Of a stretch of DNA of 64,000 bases, positions 26,895 through 36,478 are shown piece by piece. Source of the stretch: CAIWHR01 sp963811685. Its GTDB lineage: Bacteria; Pseudomonadota; Gammaproteobacteria; Burkholderiales; Casimicrobiaceae. The notes under the pieces are model-generated. The model searched no databases. It had not been told where the DNA came from and worked only from the letters and a program-made list of their open reading frames with translations. Within the stretch, counting starts at the first letter, position 1; every line of letters starts with the position of its first letter. A program made the translations under genes and the position numbers. Where the stretch lies: contig CAWESK010000012.1 of the NCBI GenBank assembly GCA_963811685.1, forward strand, positions 1-64,000, given 5' to 3'.

Positions 26895-28519
26895 ATGCGC
26901 ATGCAAATCGCGGTGGCGCAGCTCGACCAGGTCATCGGCGATCTCTCCGGCAACGCGGCGGCGATCCTCGATGCCGCCCGCGAAGCGAAACACGCCGGCG
27001 CGCGGCTCGTGATCACGCCCGAGCTGTCGCTGCCCGGATACCCGCCGGAGGACCTGCTGCTGCGGCCCGCGTTCATCGACGCCTGCGCACGCGAGCTCGC
27101 GCGCGCTGGCGGCGGCGGTCACCGATGTCCCGGTGCTGGTCGGGTTTCCGGAACGCGCTCGACGGCATCTGCTACAACGCGCTCGCCGTGCTGCGCGACG
27201 GTCGCGTCGACAAGACGTACCGCAAGCAATGCCTGCCCAACTACACGGTGTTCGACGAGGAGCGGTACTTCGAGCCGGGCAGCGCGCCCTGCGTCATCGA
27301 TGTCGACGGGCTGGCCTGCGGGCTCATCATCTGCGAGGACGTCTGGTTTCCCGAGCCGATCCGGCAGGCGAAAGAAGCCGGCGCGCGCCTCGTCGTCGTC
27401 GCCAACGGCTCGCCCTACCACACGAAGCAGCAGGGCTTGCGGCGCGCTCACGTGAGCGCGCGGGCGCTGGAGACGGGACTGCCAATCGTCTACGTCAATC
27501 GCGTCGGCGGCCAGGACGAGCTCGTGTTCGACGGCGCCTCTTTCGTCACCGACGCGAGCGGCGCGGTCGTCCAGCAGCTGCCGGCGTGGCACGAGACGGT
27601 GGCGCTCGTGACGCTGGACGGCGGGGTCCCGAAAGCGGTCCGCGGATCGCTCGATGCGCGCCTCGAGCCGCACGTCTACGACGCGCTGGTGATGGGTGTG
27701 CGCGATTACGTGGGCAAGAACAAGTTTCCCGGCGTGCTGCTCGGACTGTCGGGCGGCGTGGATTCGGCGCTCGTGCTGGCCGTTGCGGTCGACGCGCTCG
27801 GCCGGGACCGGGTGCGCGCCGTCATGTTGCCCTCCGCGTACACCCGCCCGATCAGCCTCGAGGATGCGCGCACGATGGCCGGCACGCTGGGCGTTCGCTA
27901 CGACGAAATCCCGATCGAGCCGGTGTTCGGCGCCTTCCTCGAAGCTCTCGAGGGCGAGTTTCGCGATCTGCCGCCGGACGCCGCGGAGGAAAACATCCAG
28001 GCGCGGATTCGCGGCACGCTGCTGATGGCGCTGTCGAACAAATTCGGCTCGATCGTGCTGACCACGGGCAACAAATCGGAAATGGCCGTCGGTTACGCGA
28101 CGCTCTATGGCGACATGGCGGGCGGGTTCGCGGTGCTGAAGGACATCAGCAAGACGCTCGTCTACCGTCTCTGCCATTACCGCAATGCGCTGGGTCGGGT
28201 GATTCCGGAGCGGATCATCACCCGCGCGCCGTCGGCCGAATTGCGCGCGGACCAGGTCGACCAGGATTCGCTGCCGCCGTACGACGCGCTCGATGGCATC
28301 CTCGAAGCCTATGTCGAGCAGGACAAGAGCCCTGCCGAAATCGTCGCGCTCGGTTTTGCGCCCGCCGACGTGCGCAAGGTCGTCCGCCTCATCAAGATCA
28401 ACGAGTACAAGCGGCGGCAAGCCGCGGTCGGCATCCGGGTGACGCCGCGCGGCTTCGGCAAGGACTGGCGCTATCCGATCACGTCGGCGTGGGCCGAGTG
28501 GGACGACATCGCCCCTTAG
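26895..28519 (+). CDS. nadE: Glutamine-dependent NAD+ synthetase (two frameshifts)
   Basis: Last step of NAD synthesis: deamido-NAD plus ATP plus glutamine. The N-terminal nitrilase-type glutaminase has Glu in TPELSLPGYPPEDLL, Lys in DKTYRKQCLPNY and Cys in GLIICEDVW. The C-terminal synthetase has the PP-loop LGLSGGVDSALVLAVAVDAL, with TTGNKSEMAVGYATLYGDMA and DWRYPITSAW. Breaks near 27108 and 27155 each reflect one extra base. The 1,625-base span fits two insertions and gives 540 residues, the usual size. Probably leaderless or nearly so, with AT-rich DNA directly before the ATG. Confidence 0.92.
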
Positions 28520-28601
28520 TGGCCGCTGTTCGCCGTTCGTGCCGCTCCTTGGTGTAAGCTAGGGATCGCCCGCGCCTTGCCTATTTCGATCCCCCGCCGC
28601 C

Positions 28602-28940
28602 ATGAAAAAAATCGAAGCGATCATCAAGCCGTTCAAGCTGGACGAAGTCCGCGAAGCGCTGTCCGAGATCGGCGTCACCGGGCTCACCGTCGCCGAGGTC
28701 AAGGGCTTCGGCCGTCAAAAGGGGCACACCGAGCTTTACCGCGGCGCCGAATACGTCGTGGACTTCCTGCCGAAGGTGAAGGTGGAGCTGATCGTCGCCG
28801 ACGGCCTCGTCGACCGCGCCATCGAGGCGATCATCAAGGCTGCGCGGACGGGCAAGATCGGCGACGGCAAGATCTTCGTCACGGCAGTCGAGCAGGTCGT
28901 GCGCATCCGCACAGGCGAGAGCGGCGAAGCGGCGGTCTGA
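28602..28940 (+). CDS. glnB: Nitrogen regulatory protein P-II
   Basis: A 112-residue PII trimer subunit that reports glutamine, 2-oxoglutarate and ATP status. Tyr51 in the T-loop (YRGAEYVVDFLPK) is the uridylylation site. TGKIGDGKIFVTAVEQVVRI is the C-terminal nucleotide-binding signature. GlnB and GlnK cannot be separated by sequence alone; no amtB follows, which favours GlnB, and nadE-glnB order occurs in betaproteobacteria. It acts on GlnE, whose gene is 10 kb away in this window. Confidence 0.93.
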   Translation: MKKIEAIIKPFKLDEVREALSEIGVTGLTVAEVKGFGRQKGHTELYRGAEYVVDFLPKVKVELIVADGLVDRAIEAIIKAARTGKIGDGKIFVTAVEQVVRIRTGESGEAAV

Positions 28941-28985
28941 CAGCGCCGCCATCCGTGCCATCGCACTCATTCGCGGGAGGATCCC

Positions 28986-29411
28986 ATGTCATTTGCCAGC
29001 GAATTTCGTGAGTTTGCAGTCAAGGGCAGCGTCGTCGACCTGGCCGTGGGCGTCATCATCGGCGGCGCGTTCGGCAAGATCGTCGATTCCATCGTCAAGG
29101 ATCTCATCATGCCGATCGTCAGCCGCATCTTCGGCGGCCTCGATTTTTCGAACTGGTTCATTCCTCTGGGCGCTCCGCCGCCAGGATACGGCGGACCGAT
29201 GACCTACGAGGCGCTGACCAAAGCCGGCGTGCCGATCCTCGCCTACGGCAACTTCATCACCGTGTCGCTCAATTTCCTCATCCTCGCCTTCATCATTTTC
29301 CTGATGGTGAAGCAGATCAACCGCCTGCGGCGCACCGCGCCGCCGCCCCCCGCGGCGCCGCCGGAAGACGTGCTTCTGCTGCGGGAGATTCGCGACGCCT
29401 TGCGGAAATAG
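28986..29411 (+). CDS. mscL: Large-conductance mechanosensitive channel
   Basis: A 141-residue pentameric channel that opens when membrane tension rises during osmotic downshock. EFREFAVKGSVVDLAVGVII is the N-terminal helix plus the pore-lining helix start. ITVSLNFLILAFIIFLMVKQ is the second membrane helix, and EDVLLLREIRDALRK the cytoplasmic bundle. GGGAGG lies shortly upstream of the ATG. It follows glnB by 45 bases. Confidence 0.95.
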   Translation: MSFASEFREFAVKGSVVDLAVGVIIGGAFGKIVDSIVKDLIMPIVSRIFGGLDFSNWFIPLGAPPPGYGGPMTYEALTKAGVPILAYGNFITVSLNFLILAFIIFLMVKQINRLRRTAPPPPAAPPEDVLLLREIRDALRK

Positions 29412-29485
29412 CAACCGTTGCGCAGGGTCGCGCGGCTCAAATCGCGTTTTCTTGTCTGAAATCAATATGAATCCGGCATGAATCG

Positions 29486-29514
29486 TTGACCGGCAAGGGT
29501 GCGTTTGCCAGAAT
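29486..29514 (+). promoter_or_regulatory. Candidate sigma-70 promoter for the liv operon
   Basis: TTGACC (five of six to consensus), 17-base spacer, then CAGAAT (four of six), about 130 bases upstream of the binding-protein start and after the mscL stop. No other good match is seen in the 231-base gap. Confidence 0.45.
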
Positions 29515-29642
29515 TCCGCCAATCGCGCGCGCGAACCACGACTAAGGGCCGCGCGCCAGACGGCCCGCACGTATGTCGAAAGGCCGCACGCGAATATCCG
29601 CGGGTCGACGCCGCGTCACCCACGCCTTCAGGAGGAGATTTC

Positions 29643-30807
29643 ATGCACGTCCGCAAACTGCTGCCGGCGCTCGTTGCCGCGCTCACCATCGCCGGGGCCG
29701 CCGGCCCATCGCAAGCCGACATCAACGTCGGCGTCACGCTGTCCGCGACCGGCCCGGCCGCGTCGCTCGGCATCCCCGAAAAGAACACGTTCGAGCTCCT
29801 GCCGACGACGATCGGCGGCCAGAAGGTCAACTGGATCATTCTCGACGACGCCTCCGACACGACGAAGGCCGTCACGAACACGAAGAAGCTCATCTCCGAG
29901 GACAAGGTCGACGTCGTCGTCGGCTCGACGATCACGCCGAACTCGCTCGCGATGGTCGACGTCGCCTCGGCTGCCGAAACGCCGATGATCTCGATGGCCG
30001 CGTCGGCGCGGATCGTCGACCCGGCGAGCCCGAAGACGAACTGGGTCTTCAAGACGCCGCAGAGCGACGCGCTGATGGCCGACGCGATCGCCGTGCACAT
30101 GAAGGCGAACGGCGTGCAAGACGATCGGCTTCATCGGCTTCGCCGACGGCTACGGCGACGGCTGGCTCGCCGAGATCGCGCAATTCGGCGAAGACGGCCG
30201 GCATCCAGATCGTCGCCGAGGAGAAATACAATCGCACCGACGCGTCGGTGACCGGGCAGGTGCTGAAGCTCGTCGCCGCCAAGCCCGACGCGATCCTGAT
30301 CGCCGCCGCCGGCACGCCGGGCGCGACGCCGCAGAAGGAGCTCGTCGCGCGCGGCTACAAGGGCAAGATCTACCAGACGCACGGCGTCGCCAACAACGAC
30401 TTCCTGCGCGTCGGTCGGCAAGGACGGCGACGGCACGCTGCTGCCGATCGGCCCGATGCTGGTCTACGAGCAGCTGCCCGACTCGAATCCGGTCAAGAAG
30501 TCCGCTGCCGAGTACATCACCAAGTACGAGGCGAAGTACGGCAAGGGTTCGCGCTCGACCTTCGGCGGCCACGCCTGGGATGCCGTACGTGCTGCTGTGC
30601 CGATCGCGATCCCGCAGGCGCTGAAGAAGGCGCAGCCGGGAACGAAGGAATTTCGCGCCGCGCTGCGCGACGCGCTCGAAGGCGAGAAGGAAGTCGTCGG
30701 CGACGCACGGCGTGTTCACGATGAGCGCGACGGACCACAACGGGCTCGACAACCGCGCGCGGACGATGATCAAGATCGACAACGGCAAGTGGGTGCTGGC
30801 CAAGTAG
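29643..30807 (+). CDS. Branched-chain-amino-acid-type ABC transporter substrate-binding protein (five or more frameshifts)
   Basis: Signal peptide MHVRKLLPALVAALTIAGAA, then INVGVTLSATGPAASLGIPE and ITPNSLAMVDVASAAETPMI of the LivJ/LivK (Peripla_BP_6) family. Later pieces in shifting frames are TIGFIGFADGYGDGWLAE, GIQIVAEEKYNRTDASVTGQ, KDGDGTLLPIGPMLVYEQLP and MSATDHNGLDNRARTMIKID. Breaks lie near 30118, 30190, 30413, 30585 and 30700. AGGAGGAG lies six bases before the ATG. The protein should have about 386 residues. The ligand may be an amino acid or an aromatic or short acid; sequence does not decide. Confidence 0.8.
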
Positions 30808-30824
30808 CCCCTCGCTGATCACGG

Positions 30825-30859
30825 GCCGGTTGCGGGCGCTCCCTGCAGCCGGCTTTTTT
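30825..30859 (+). terminator. Intra-operon terminator between binding protein and permease
   Basis: GCCGGTTGC pairs with GCAGCCGGC (one G-T wobble) around an 11-base loop, followed directly by six T. It stands 18 bases after the binding-protein stop. Partial termination here would make more binding protein than membrane subunits, as is common in ABC operons. Confidence 0.75.
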
Positions 30860-30872
30860 GTGACTGATTCCC

Positions 30873-31914
30873 GTGGACCTCACGATCTTCGCGATTCTCG
30901 TGCAGGACGGCATCACCAACGGCGCCATCTACGCGCTGCTTGGCGCTGGCGCTGGTGCTCGTCTTCACCGTGACGCGCGTCATCTGGGTGCCGGCGGGCG
31001 AGTTCGTCGTCTACGGCACGCTGACGCTGGCCGACCTGCAGCTCGGCAAGCCGCCCGGCACGATCAAGCTGCTGATCGGGCTTGCCGTCGTGGCCGGTGC
31101 GATGGAGGCGTGGGGTCTCGCCCGGCGCGGTGAATTGGCGCGGGTCCCATTGCAGATCCTGCGCTGGACGGGCATTCCGGCTGCCGTTGGCGCGATCGCG
31201 TGGTGGCTTGCAGCGCCCGATTTGCCCTTCTGGGCGCAGGTCCTGGTGACGCTCGCGCTCGTGACCGCGCTCGGTCCGCTTCTCTACCGGATTGCCTATC
31301 AGCCGCTCGCCGATGCAAGCGTGCTGGTGCTCTTGATCGTGTCCGTCGCCGTGCATTTCGCGCTGACCGGGCTGGGACTCTGGTTTTTCGGCGCCGAGGG
31401 ATCGCGCACGCCGCCCTTCTCGGCGGCTTCCTTTGATGCCGGCGGAATCACGGTCAGCGTGCAGAGCCTGCTGGTCGTCGCGACGAGCGTTGCGCTTATC
31501 GCGGCACTGGGACTCTTCTTCGGGCGCACGCTCTACGGCAAGGCGCTGCGCGCGACGGCATTCAATCGCGTCGGCGCGCGATTGTGCGGTGTCGCCCCGG
31601 ACCTCGCCGGCGCGCTGACGTTCACGCTCGGCGCGCTGCTCTGCGCTTTCTCGGGTGTCCTGGTGGGGCCGATAGCGACCATCTATTACGATTCCGGATT
31701 CCTGGTCAGCCTGAAGGGGTTCGTCGGCGCGATCATCGGCGGGCTCGTGAGCTATCCGCTCGCGGCGGCCGGCGCGCTGCTGGTCGGGCTCCTCGAGGCA
31801 TTCGCATCGTTCTGGGCGAGCGGCTTCAAGGAGGTGATCGTCTTCACGCTGATCATTCCCGTGCTGCTGTGGCGCAGCCTCACGACGCACCAGCACGAGG
31901 AAGAGAGCGAGTAA
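30873..31914 (+). CDS. livH: Branched-chain-type ABC permease LivH (one frameshift)
   Basis: GTG start; DLTIFAILVQDGITNGAIYA, then LVLVFTVTRVIWVPAGEFVV, is the LivH N-terminus. FNRVGARLCGVAPDLAGALT and YDSGFLVSLKGFVGAIIGGL are the conserved cytoplasmic loops that contact the ATPase. An extra base near 30942 in a GCTGGCGCTGG run shifts the frame. The 1,042-base span fits one insertion and gives 346 residues. Unusual is a longer N-terminal half (around residues 60-110), with a charged loop after the third segment. Second gene of the transport operon. Confidence 0.85.
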
Positions 31915-31917
31915 CGC

Positions 31918-33684
31918 ATGCGTACGCTGCCTTTCGGCACCTGGGGCTACGTTGTCTTCATCGCGGTGCTGGTCGGCGTGCCTCTCGTTGCGCCACCGTT
32001 CTGGGTCACGCTCGGCAACTACATCGGCCTCTACAGCATCGTCGCCCTCGGGCTTGTTCTGCTGACGGGCGTAGCCGGTCAGACGTCGTTCGGACAGGCG
32101 GCGTTCGTGGGCATCGGAGCCTATACGACGGCGATTCTCGCGACCCGTTTCGGCTGGTCGCCATGGGCAAATCTTGCGATCGGGCTCATCCTGACCCTTG
32201 CGCTCGCTCTTTGCCTCGGCTTTGTCACGCTGAGGATGCGAGGCCACTATTTGCCGCTGGCGACGATCGCCTGGGGCGAGAGTCTTTACTTCCTGTTCGG
32301 CAATCTCGAATACCTGGGCGGGCATACGGGGCTCACCGGTATCCCGGCGCTCGCTCTCTTCGGGTTCGAGCTGCGGGAAGAGCGGTACTACTACTTCCTG
32401 ATCTGGGGCATCGCGATCGCCGCGCTGTGGGCGACCGCCAATCTGCTCGATTCGCGGCCGGGCCGCGCGATTCGGGCGCTCCGCGGTCAGCTCGAGATGG
32501 CGGAGTCGTTCGGCGTCGACGGCGCCCGCCTCAAGATCGTGGTCTTCGTTTACGCGGCGCTCCTCGCGAGCATTTCCGGCTGGCTGTATGCGCACCTGCA
32601 ACGCTTCGTGAATCCGACGCCATTTTCGTTGCCCCAAGGCATTGAATATCTGTTCATGGCGGTCGTTGGCGGCGCCGGCAGCGTGTGGGGCGCGGTGATC
32701 GGCGCGACACTGATCACCGTGGCCAAGCAGGTCCTTCAAGACTGGCTGCCCATACTCCTTGGGCGCAGCGGCAACTTCGAGATGGTCGTCTTCGGCGTGC
32801 TGATGGTGATCGTGCTGCAGCGCGCGCGGGAAGGCGTTTGGCCATGGGTTGCGCATTGGCTGCCGCAACGGCCGCCCGCGCGCGTGCCCGATGCGCCGCC
32901 GCTGCCGGCGCGCGGGCGCGTGCCGTCGACCGGAGCCGTGCTGGAAGTGAGGAAGGCGCGGAAGCAATTCGGCGGCCTCGTCGCGGTTAACGACGTGAGC
33001 TTTGCGATTCACCCGGGCGAGATCCTCGGGCTCATCGGGCCGAATGGTGCGGGCAAGACCACGATGTTCAACCTGATTTCGGGCGCGCTGGCGCTCACGT
33101 CCGGAGACGTTTGCTTCCACGGGGCGTCGATCGCCGGCAAGCCGCCGTTCGAGATCGCGCGTCGCGGCATCGGCCGCACGTTCCAGCACGTAAAGCTCGT
33201 GCCGCGCATGACGGTGCTGGACAACGTCGCGCTCGGCGCTTACCTGCGCGGTGACGCGGGCGTCCTCCGCGCCGCATTGCGGCTCGACCGCGCGGAAGAG
33301 CGACGCTCGCGTGCGGATGCCGCGCGGGCGATCGCCCGCGTCGGACTTGCCGAGCACGTCGACGCGGCGGCGGGCACGCTCGCGCTCGGCAAGCAGCGGA
33401 TCGTGGAAATCGCGCGCGCGCTCGCGGCCGATCCCGTGCTCCTTCTTCTCGACGAGCCCGCCGCCGGCTTGCGCTTCCGCGAAAAGCAGGAGCTCGCAGC
33501 CCTGTTGCGTCAGCTGCGCGGAGAGGGCATGACCGTGCTGCTCGTCGAGCACGACATGGATTTCGTCATGGGCCTCACCGACCGGCTCGTGGTGATGGAT
33601 TTCGGCGAGAAGCTGGCCGAAGGCATTCCTGCGGATATCCAGCGCGATCCAGTCGTGCTCGAAGCCTACCTCGGCGGCGTTTGA
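31918..33684 (+). CDS. Fused LivM permease and LivG ATPase
   Basis: One continuous frame of 588 residues. Residues 1-315 are a LivM permease: LGLVLLTGVAGQTSFGQAAF, FVTLRMRGHYLPLATIAWGE, FGVDGARLKIVVFVYAALLA and MAVVGGAGSVWGAVIGA. After a Pro/Arg linker, residues 342-588 are a LivG ATPase: Walker A GPNGAGKTT, GIGRTFQHVKLVPRMTVLDN, Walker B LLLLDEPAAGL and the switch His in LLVEHDMDFVM. The ABC signature reads LALGKQR, not LSYGQQR, which is a visible departure. Such fusions are known in betaproteobacteria. Four bases separate it from livH. Confidence 0.92.
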   Translation: MRTLPFGTWGYVVFIAVLVGVPLVAPPFWVTLGNYIGLYSIVALGLVLLTGVAGQTSFGQAAFVGIGAYTTAILATRFGWSPWANLAIGLILTLALALCLGFVTLRMRGHYLPLATIAWGESLYFLFGNLEYLGGHTGLTGIPALALFGFELREERYYYFLIWGIAIAALWATANLLDSRPGRAIRALRGQLEMAESFGVDGARLKIVVFVYAALLASISGWLYAHLQRFVNPTPFSLPQGIEYLFMAVVGGAGSVWGAVIGATLITVAKQVLQDWLPILLGRSGNFEMVVFGVLMVIVLQRAREGVWPWVAHWLPQRPPARVPDAPPLPARGRVPSTGAVLEVRKARKQFGGLVAVNDVSFAIHPGEILGLIGPNGAGKTTMFNLISGALALTSGDVCFHGASIAGKPPFEIARRGIGRTFQHVKLVPRMTVLDNVALGAYLRGDAGVLRAALRLDRAEERRSRADAARAIARVGLAEHVDAAAGTLALGKQRIVEIARALAADPVLLLLDEPAAGLRFREKQELAALLRQLRGEGMTVLLVEHDMDFVMGLTDRLVVMDFGEKLAEGIPADIQRDPVVLEAYLGGV

Positions 33685-33692
33685 AAAAAGCG

Positions 33693-34431
33693 ATGACGCC
33701 GCTCCTCGAACTCGCACATGTCCATGTCGCCTATGGCAAGGTCGAGGCCGTGCACGACGTGTCGCTGTCGGTGGCGCCGGGAACGATCGTCAGCGTCATC
33801 GGCCCCAACGGCGCCGGCAAGACGACGCTCCTCGCCGCGGTGATGGGATTGCTGCCGGCGCGCGGCGACATCGCGTATCTGGGCGGCCCGGCAGCTGCGC
33901 TGACGGTCGAGCAGCGGGTCGCGCGTGGGCTCATCCTCGTTCCGGAGCGGCGCGAGCTCTTCGCGGCGATGAGCGTCGCCGACAACCTCGAGCTCGGCGC
34001 CTTCCACCGCGCGCGCGGCGGCGACCGCAGCTGGAAGGAGACGCTGGCCGAGGTGTATCAGCGGTTCCCGCGTCTCTCGGAGCGCCGTGATCAGCTCGCG
34101 GGAACGCTCTCCGGCGGCGAGCGGCAGATGCTGGCCATGGGCCGCGCGCTGATGGCGCGGCCGAAGCTGCTTGATGCTGGACGAGCCGTCGCTGGGCCTC
34201 GCGCCGCTCTTCGTGCGCGAAATCTTCAGCATCATCTCGGCGCTTCGCGCGGCCGGCGTGTCGATCCTGCTGATCGAGCAGAATGCGCGCGCCGCTTTGC
34301 AGGTCTCCGACTACGGCTACGTCCTCGAGACGGGAGAGCTCGCCGTCGAAGGCCCGAGCGCCGATCTCGCGCGCAATCCGCGGGTCGCGGCGACGTACCT
34401 CGGGCGGAGCGCCGCCGCAACGCCGACGTAA
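33693..34431 (+). CDS. livF: Branched-chain-type ABC transporter ATPase LivF (one frameshift)
   Basis: Walker A GPNGAGKTT, ARGLILVPERRELFAAMSVA (LivF-specific), signature TLSGGERQMLAMGRALMARP, Walker B LMLDEPSLGLAPLFVREIF, and LIEQNARAALQVSDYGYVLE. An extra T near 34170 splits KLL from MLDEP. The 739-base span fits one insertion and gives 245 residues. ATG 33693 is preferred over an upstream TTG because it clears the previous stop. Last gene of the transporter; the partner ATPase is fused to LivM. Confidence 0.9.
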
Positions 34432-34549
34432 TCCCCTTCGGCGCGCGAGGGCAAAGAACGCTTGCCGGTCTGCGCCGGACTCGCGGACAATACGCGCTTG
34501 ACCGATTGCGGCGGCGCCACTTGCGCGCGGCCGCTCACAAGGAAATCCC

Positions 34550-36013
34550 GTGAACGACCAGTCCTTACCCGGCGCTGCCGGCCCGCTGGTGGCCGATGCG
34601 CGCCGCCTGCTGCTCGCACCCGCCGGACTCGATGACGCGCATCTGTCCCGCGTGCTGGCGTCGATCCACACGCACGACGTCGATTTCGCCGATCTCTATT
34701 TCCAATACTCGCGGATGGAGAGCTGGAGCCTCGAGGAAGGCATCGTGAAGTCGGGCTCGTTCACGATCGACCGCGGCGTCGGGATTCGCGCGGTGCACGG
34801 GGACAAGCAGGCGTTCGCGTATTCCGACGACATCGGGCTCGGCGCACTCGAAGAGGCGGCCCTCGCGGCGCGCGCCATCGGTCGCCAGGGGCAGTCGGCG
34901 CATACCGCCATTGCTCGCGTAGGCGGCGCGCATGCGCTGTACGTGCCGCAGGATCCCGTGGGATCGCTCACCGAGGGCTCGAAGGTCGCGCTGCTCGAGC
35001 GGCTGGAGCGGATGGCCCGCGAGCGCGATGCGAGGGTCACTCAGGTGATGGCCTCGCTGGCCGGCGAATACGAGGCGGTGCTGGTCGCGCGGAGCGACGG
35101 TTTCATGGCCGCGGATGTGCGGCCGCTCGTTCGCGTGTCGCTCAGCGTCATCGCCGAGGAGAACGGACGGCGCGAGCAAGGTTCCGCCGGCGGCGGCGGC
35201 CGCTTCGACTACGGCTATTTCGACGATGCGATGCTCGAGCGCTACGCGGCGCAGGCGGTCGATCAGGCGCTGCTCAATCTTCGCGCACGCGAGGCGCCGG
35301 CGGGCACGATGACCGTGGTGCTGGGCCATGGCTGGCCCGGCATCCTGCTGCATGAGGCGATCGGACACGGGCTCGAAGGCGATTTCAACCGGAAGGGCAC
35401 GAGCGCCTTCTCCGGCCGCGTCGGCCAGCGCGTGGCGGCCAAGGGCATCACGGTGATCGACGACGGCACGATCGCGCAGCGCCGCGGCTCGCTCAACGTC
35501 GACGACGAAGGCAATCCGACGCAGCGCACGGTGCTGATCGAGGATGGCATCCTCAAGGGCTACATGCAGGATCGCCTCAATGCCGCGCTGATGGGCGTGG
35601 CGCCCACGGGCAATGGCCGGCGCGAGTCGTTCGCGTCGCTGCCGATGCCGCGGATGACCAACACGATCATGCTCGCCGGCACGCACGATCCCGACGAGAT
35701 CCTGGCGTCGGTCAAGGACGGCCTCTACGCAGTCAATTTCGGTGGCGGCCAGGTCGACATCACGAGCGGCAAGTTCGTGTTCTCGGCGGCGGAAGCGTGG
35801 AAGATAGAAAACGGCGAGCTCGTCTATCCCGTCAAGGGCGCGACGCTGATCGGCAATGGCCCCGATGCGCTGACCAAAGTATCGATGGTCGGTCGCGATC
35901 TGGAGATGGACGCTGGCGTGGGCACCTGCGGCAAGGACGGCCAGAGCGTGCCGGTGGGGGTGGGCCAGCCGACGCTCAAGATCGACGGACTGACCGTCGG
36001 CGGAACGGGCTAG
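34550..36013 (+). CDS. tldD: TldD metalloprotease subunit
   Basis: Partner of TldE in a cytosolic heterodimeric protease that opens unfolded peptides and matures some modified peptides. The zinc motif HEAIGH is at residues 268-273. TMTVVLGHGWPGILLHEAIG, RRGSLNVDDEGNPTQRTVLI, and KVSMVGRDLEMDAGVGTCGK are TldD hallmarks; the last includes the Cys ligand. The 487-residue length is right. GTG start with AAGGA six bases upstream. No tldE is adjacent. In many relatives tldD follows yhdP and the nitrilase gene; here it stands after livF. Confidence 0.93.
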   Translation: MNDQSLPGAAGPLVADARRLLLAPAGLDDAHLSRVLASIHTHDVDFADLYFQYSRMESWSLEEGIVKSGSFTIDRGVGIRAVHGDKQAFAYSDDIGLGALEEAALAARAIGRQGQSAHTAIARVGGAHALYVPQDPVGSLTEGSKVALLERLERMARERDARVTQVMASLAGEYEAVLVARSDGFMAADVRPLVRVSLSVIAEENGRREQGSAGGGGRFDYGYFDDAMLERYAAQAVDQALLNLRAREAPAGTMTVVLGHGWPGILLHEAIGHGLEGDFNRKGTSAFSGRVGQRVAAKGITVIDDGTIAQRRGSLNVDDEGNPTQRTVLIEDGILKGYMQDRLNAALMGVAPTGNGRRESFASLPMPRMTNTIMLAGTHDPDEILASVKDGLYAVNFGGGQVDITSGKFVFSAAEAWKIENGELVYPVKGATLIGNGPDALTKVSMVGRDLEMDAGVGTCGKDGQSVPVGVGQPTLKIDGLTVGGTG

Positions 36014-36445
36014 TGCAAGCGGCCCCGTCGGCTCCGCCGTCGGCACGGCCGGCGCGGGGGAGGCGTGATGCATCACGAGCCGCCAGCCTGACGGGGTGCG
36101 CAGGAACACGTTCGTGCAGATGGCCGCCCCGCGCGGGCTGCCGTCGGTGCCGAGCGTGATGTGCTCGACGGCGCTTTGCATCGCGAGGCCGACCGTCTCG
36201 ATCACGACGATCTGGTCGAGCCGGAACGCAAGACGCGTGTCGCTCGAGAAAAGCTGCTCCCAGCCGGCGCGCACGGCGTCGTAGCCGACCATCCGCGTGC
36301 CGCCGGGATGCACGCAGACGATATCCTCGTCCTCGGCCCAGGTCGCCATCATCGCGTCGATGTCGCGCGCCTCGAACGCGTGATAGAACGCGAGCGCGAC
36401 ATCGGCGGGAGTCGTGTAGATCTGCGCTGTTCGGGCCTTCACCAT
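36010..36445 (-). CDS. SnoaL/YybH-like NTF2-fold protein (3' end uncertain)
   Basis: VALAFYHAFEARDIDAMMAT, then WAEDEDIVCVHPGGTRMVGY, and GAAICTNVFLRTPSGWRLVM form a small NTF2-like domain of the DUF4440/SnoaL-3 type. As read, the frame runs on without a stop through the antisense of tldD to 34565, which is not credible. One inserted base in a G/C run near 36050 would place a TAG at 36010, giving 144 residues, the normal size, with the two stop codons tail to tail. Function unknown. It follows waaF on the same strand by 33 bases. Confidence 0.65.
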
Positions 36446-36478
36446 GACGCTCTTCTTCTGGGTGCGCGTTGCCCGACG

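Noticed and set aside
30913..33717. A 934-codon open frame opposite the liv operon
   Set aside because: Antisense shadow rich in Arg, Glu, His and Gln, with no signal, motif or ribosome site; the plus-strand transporter genes explain the region.
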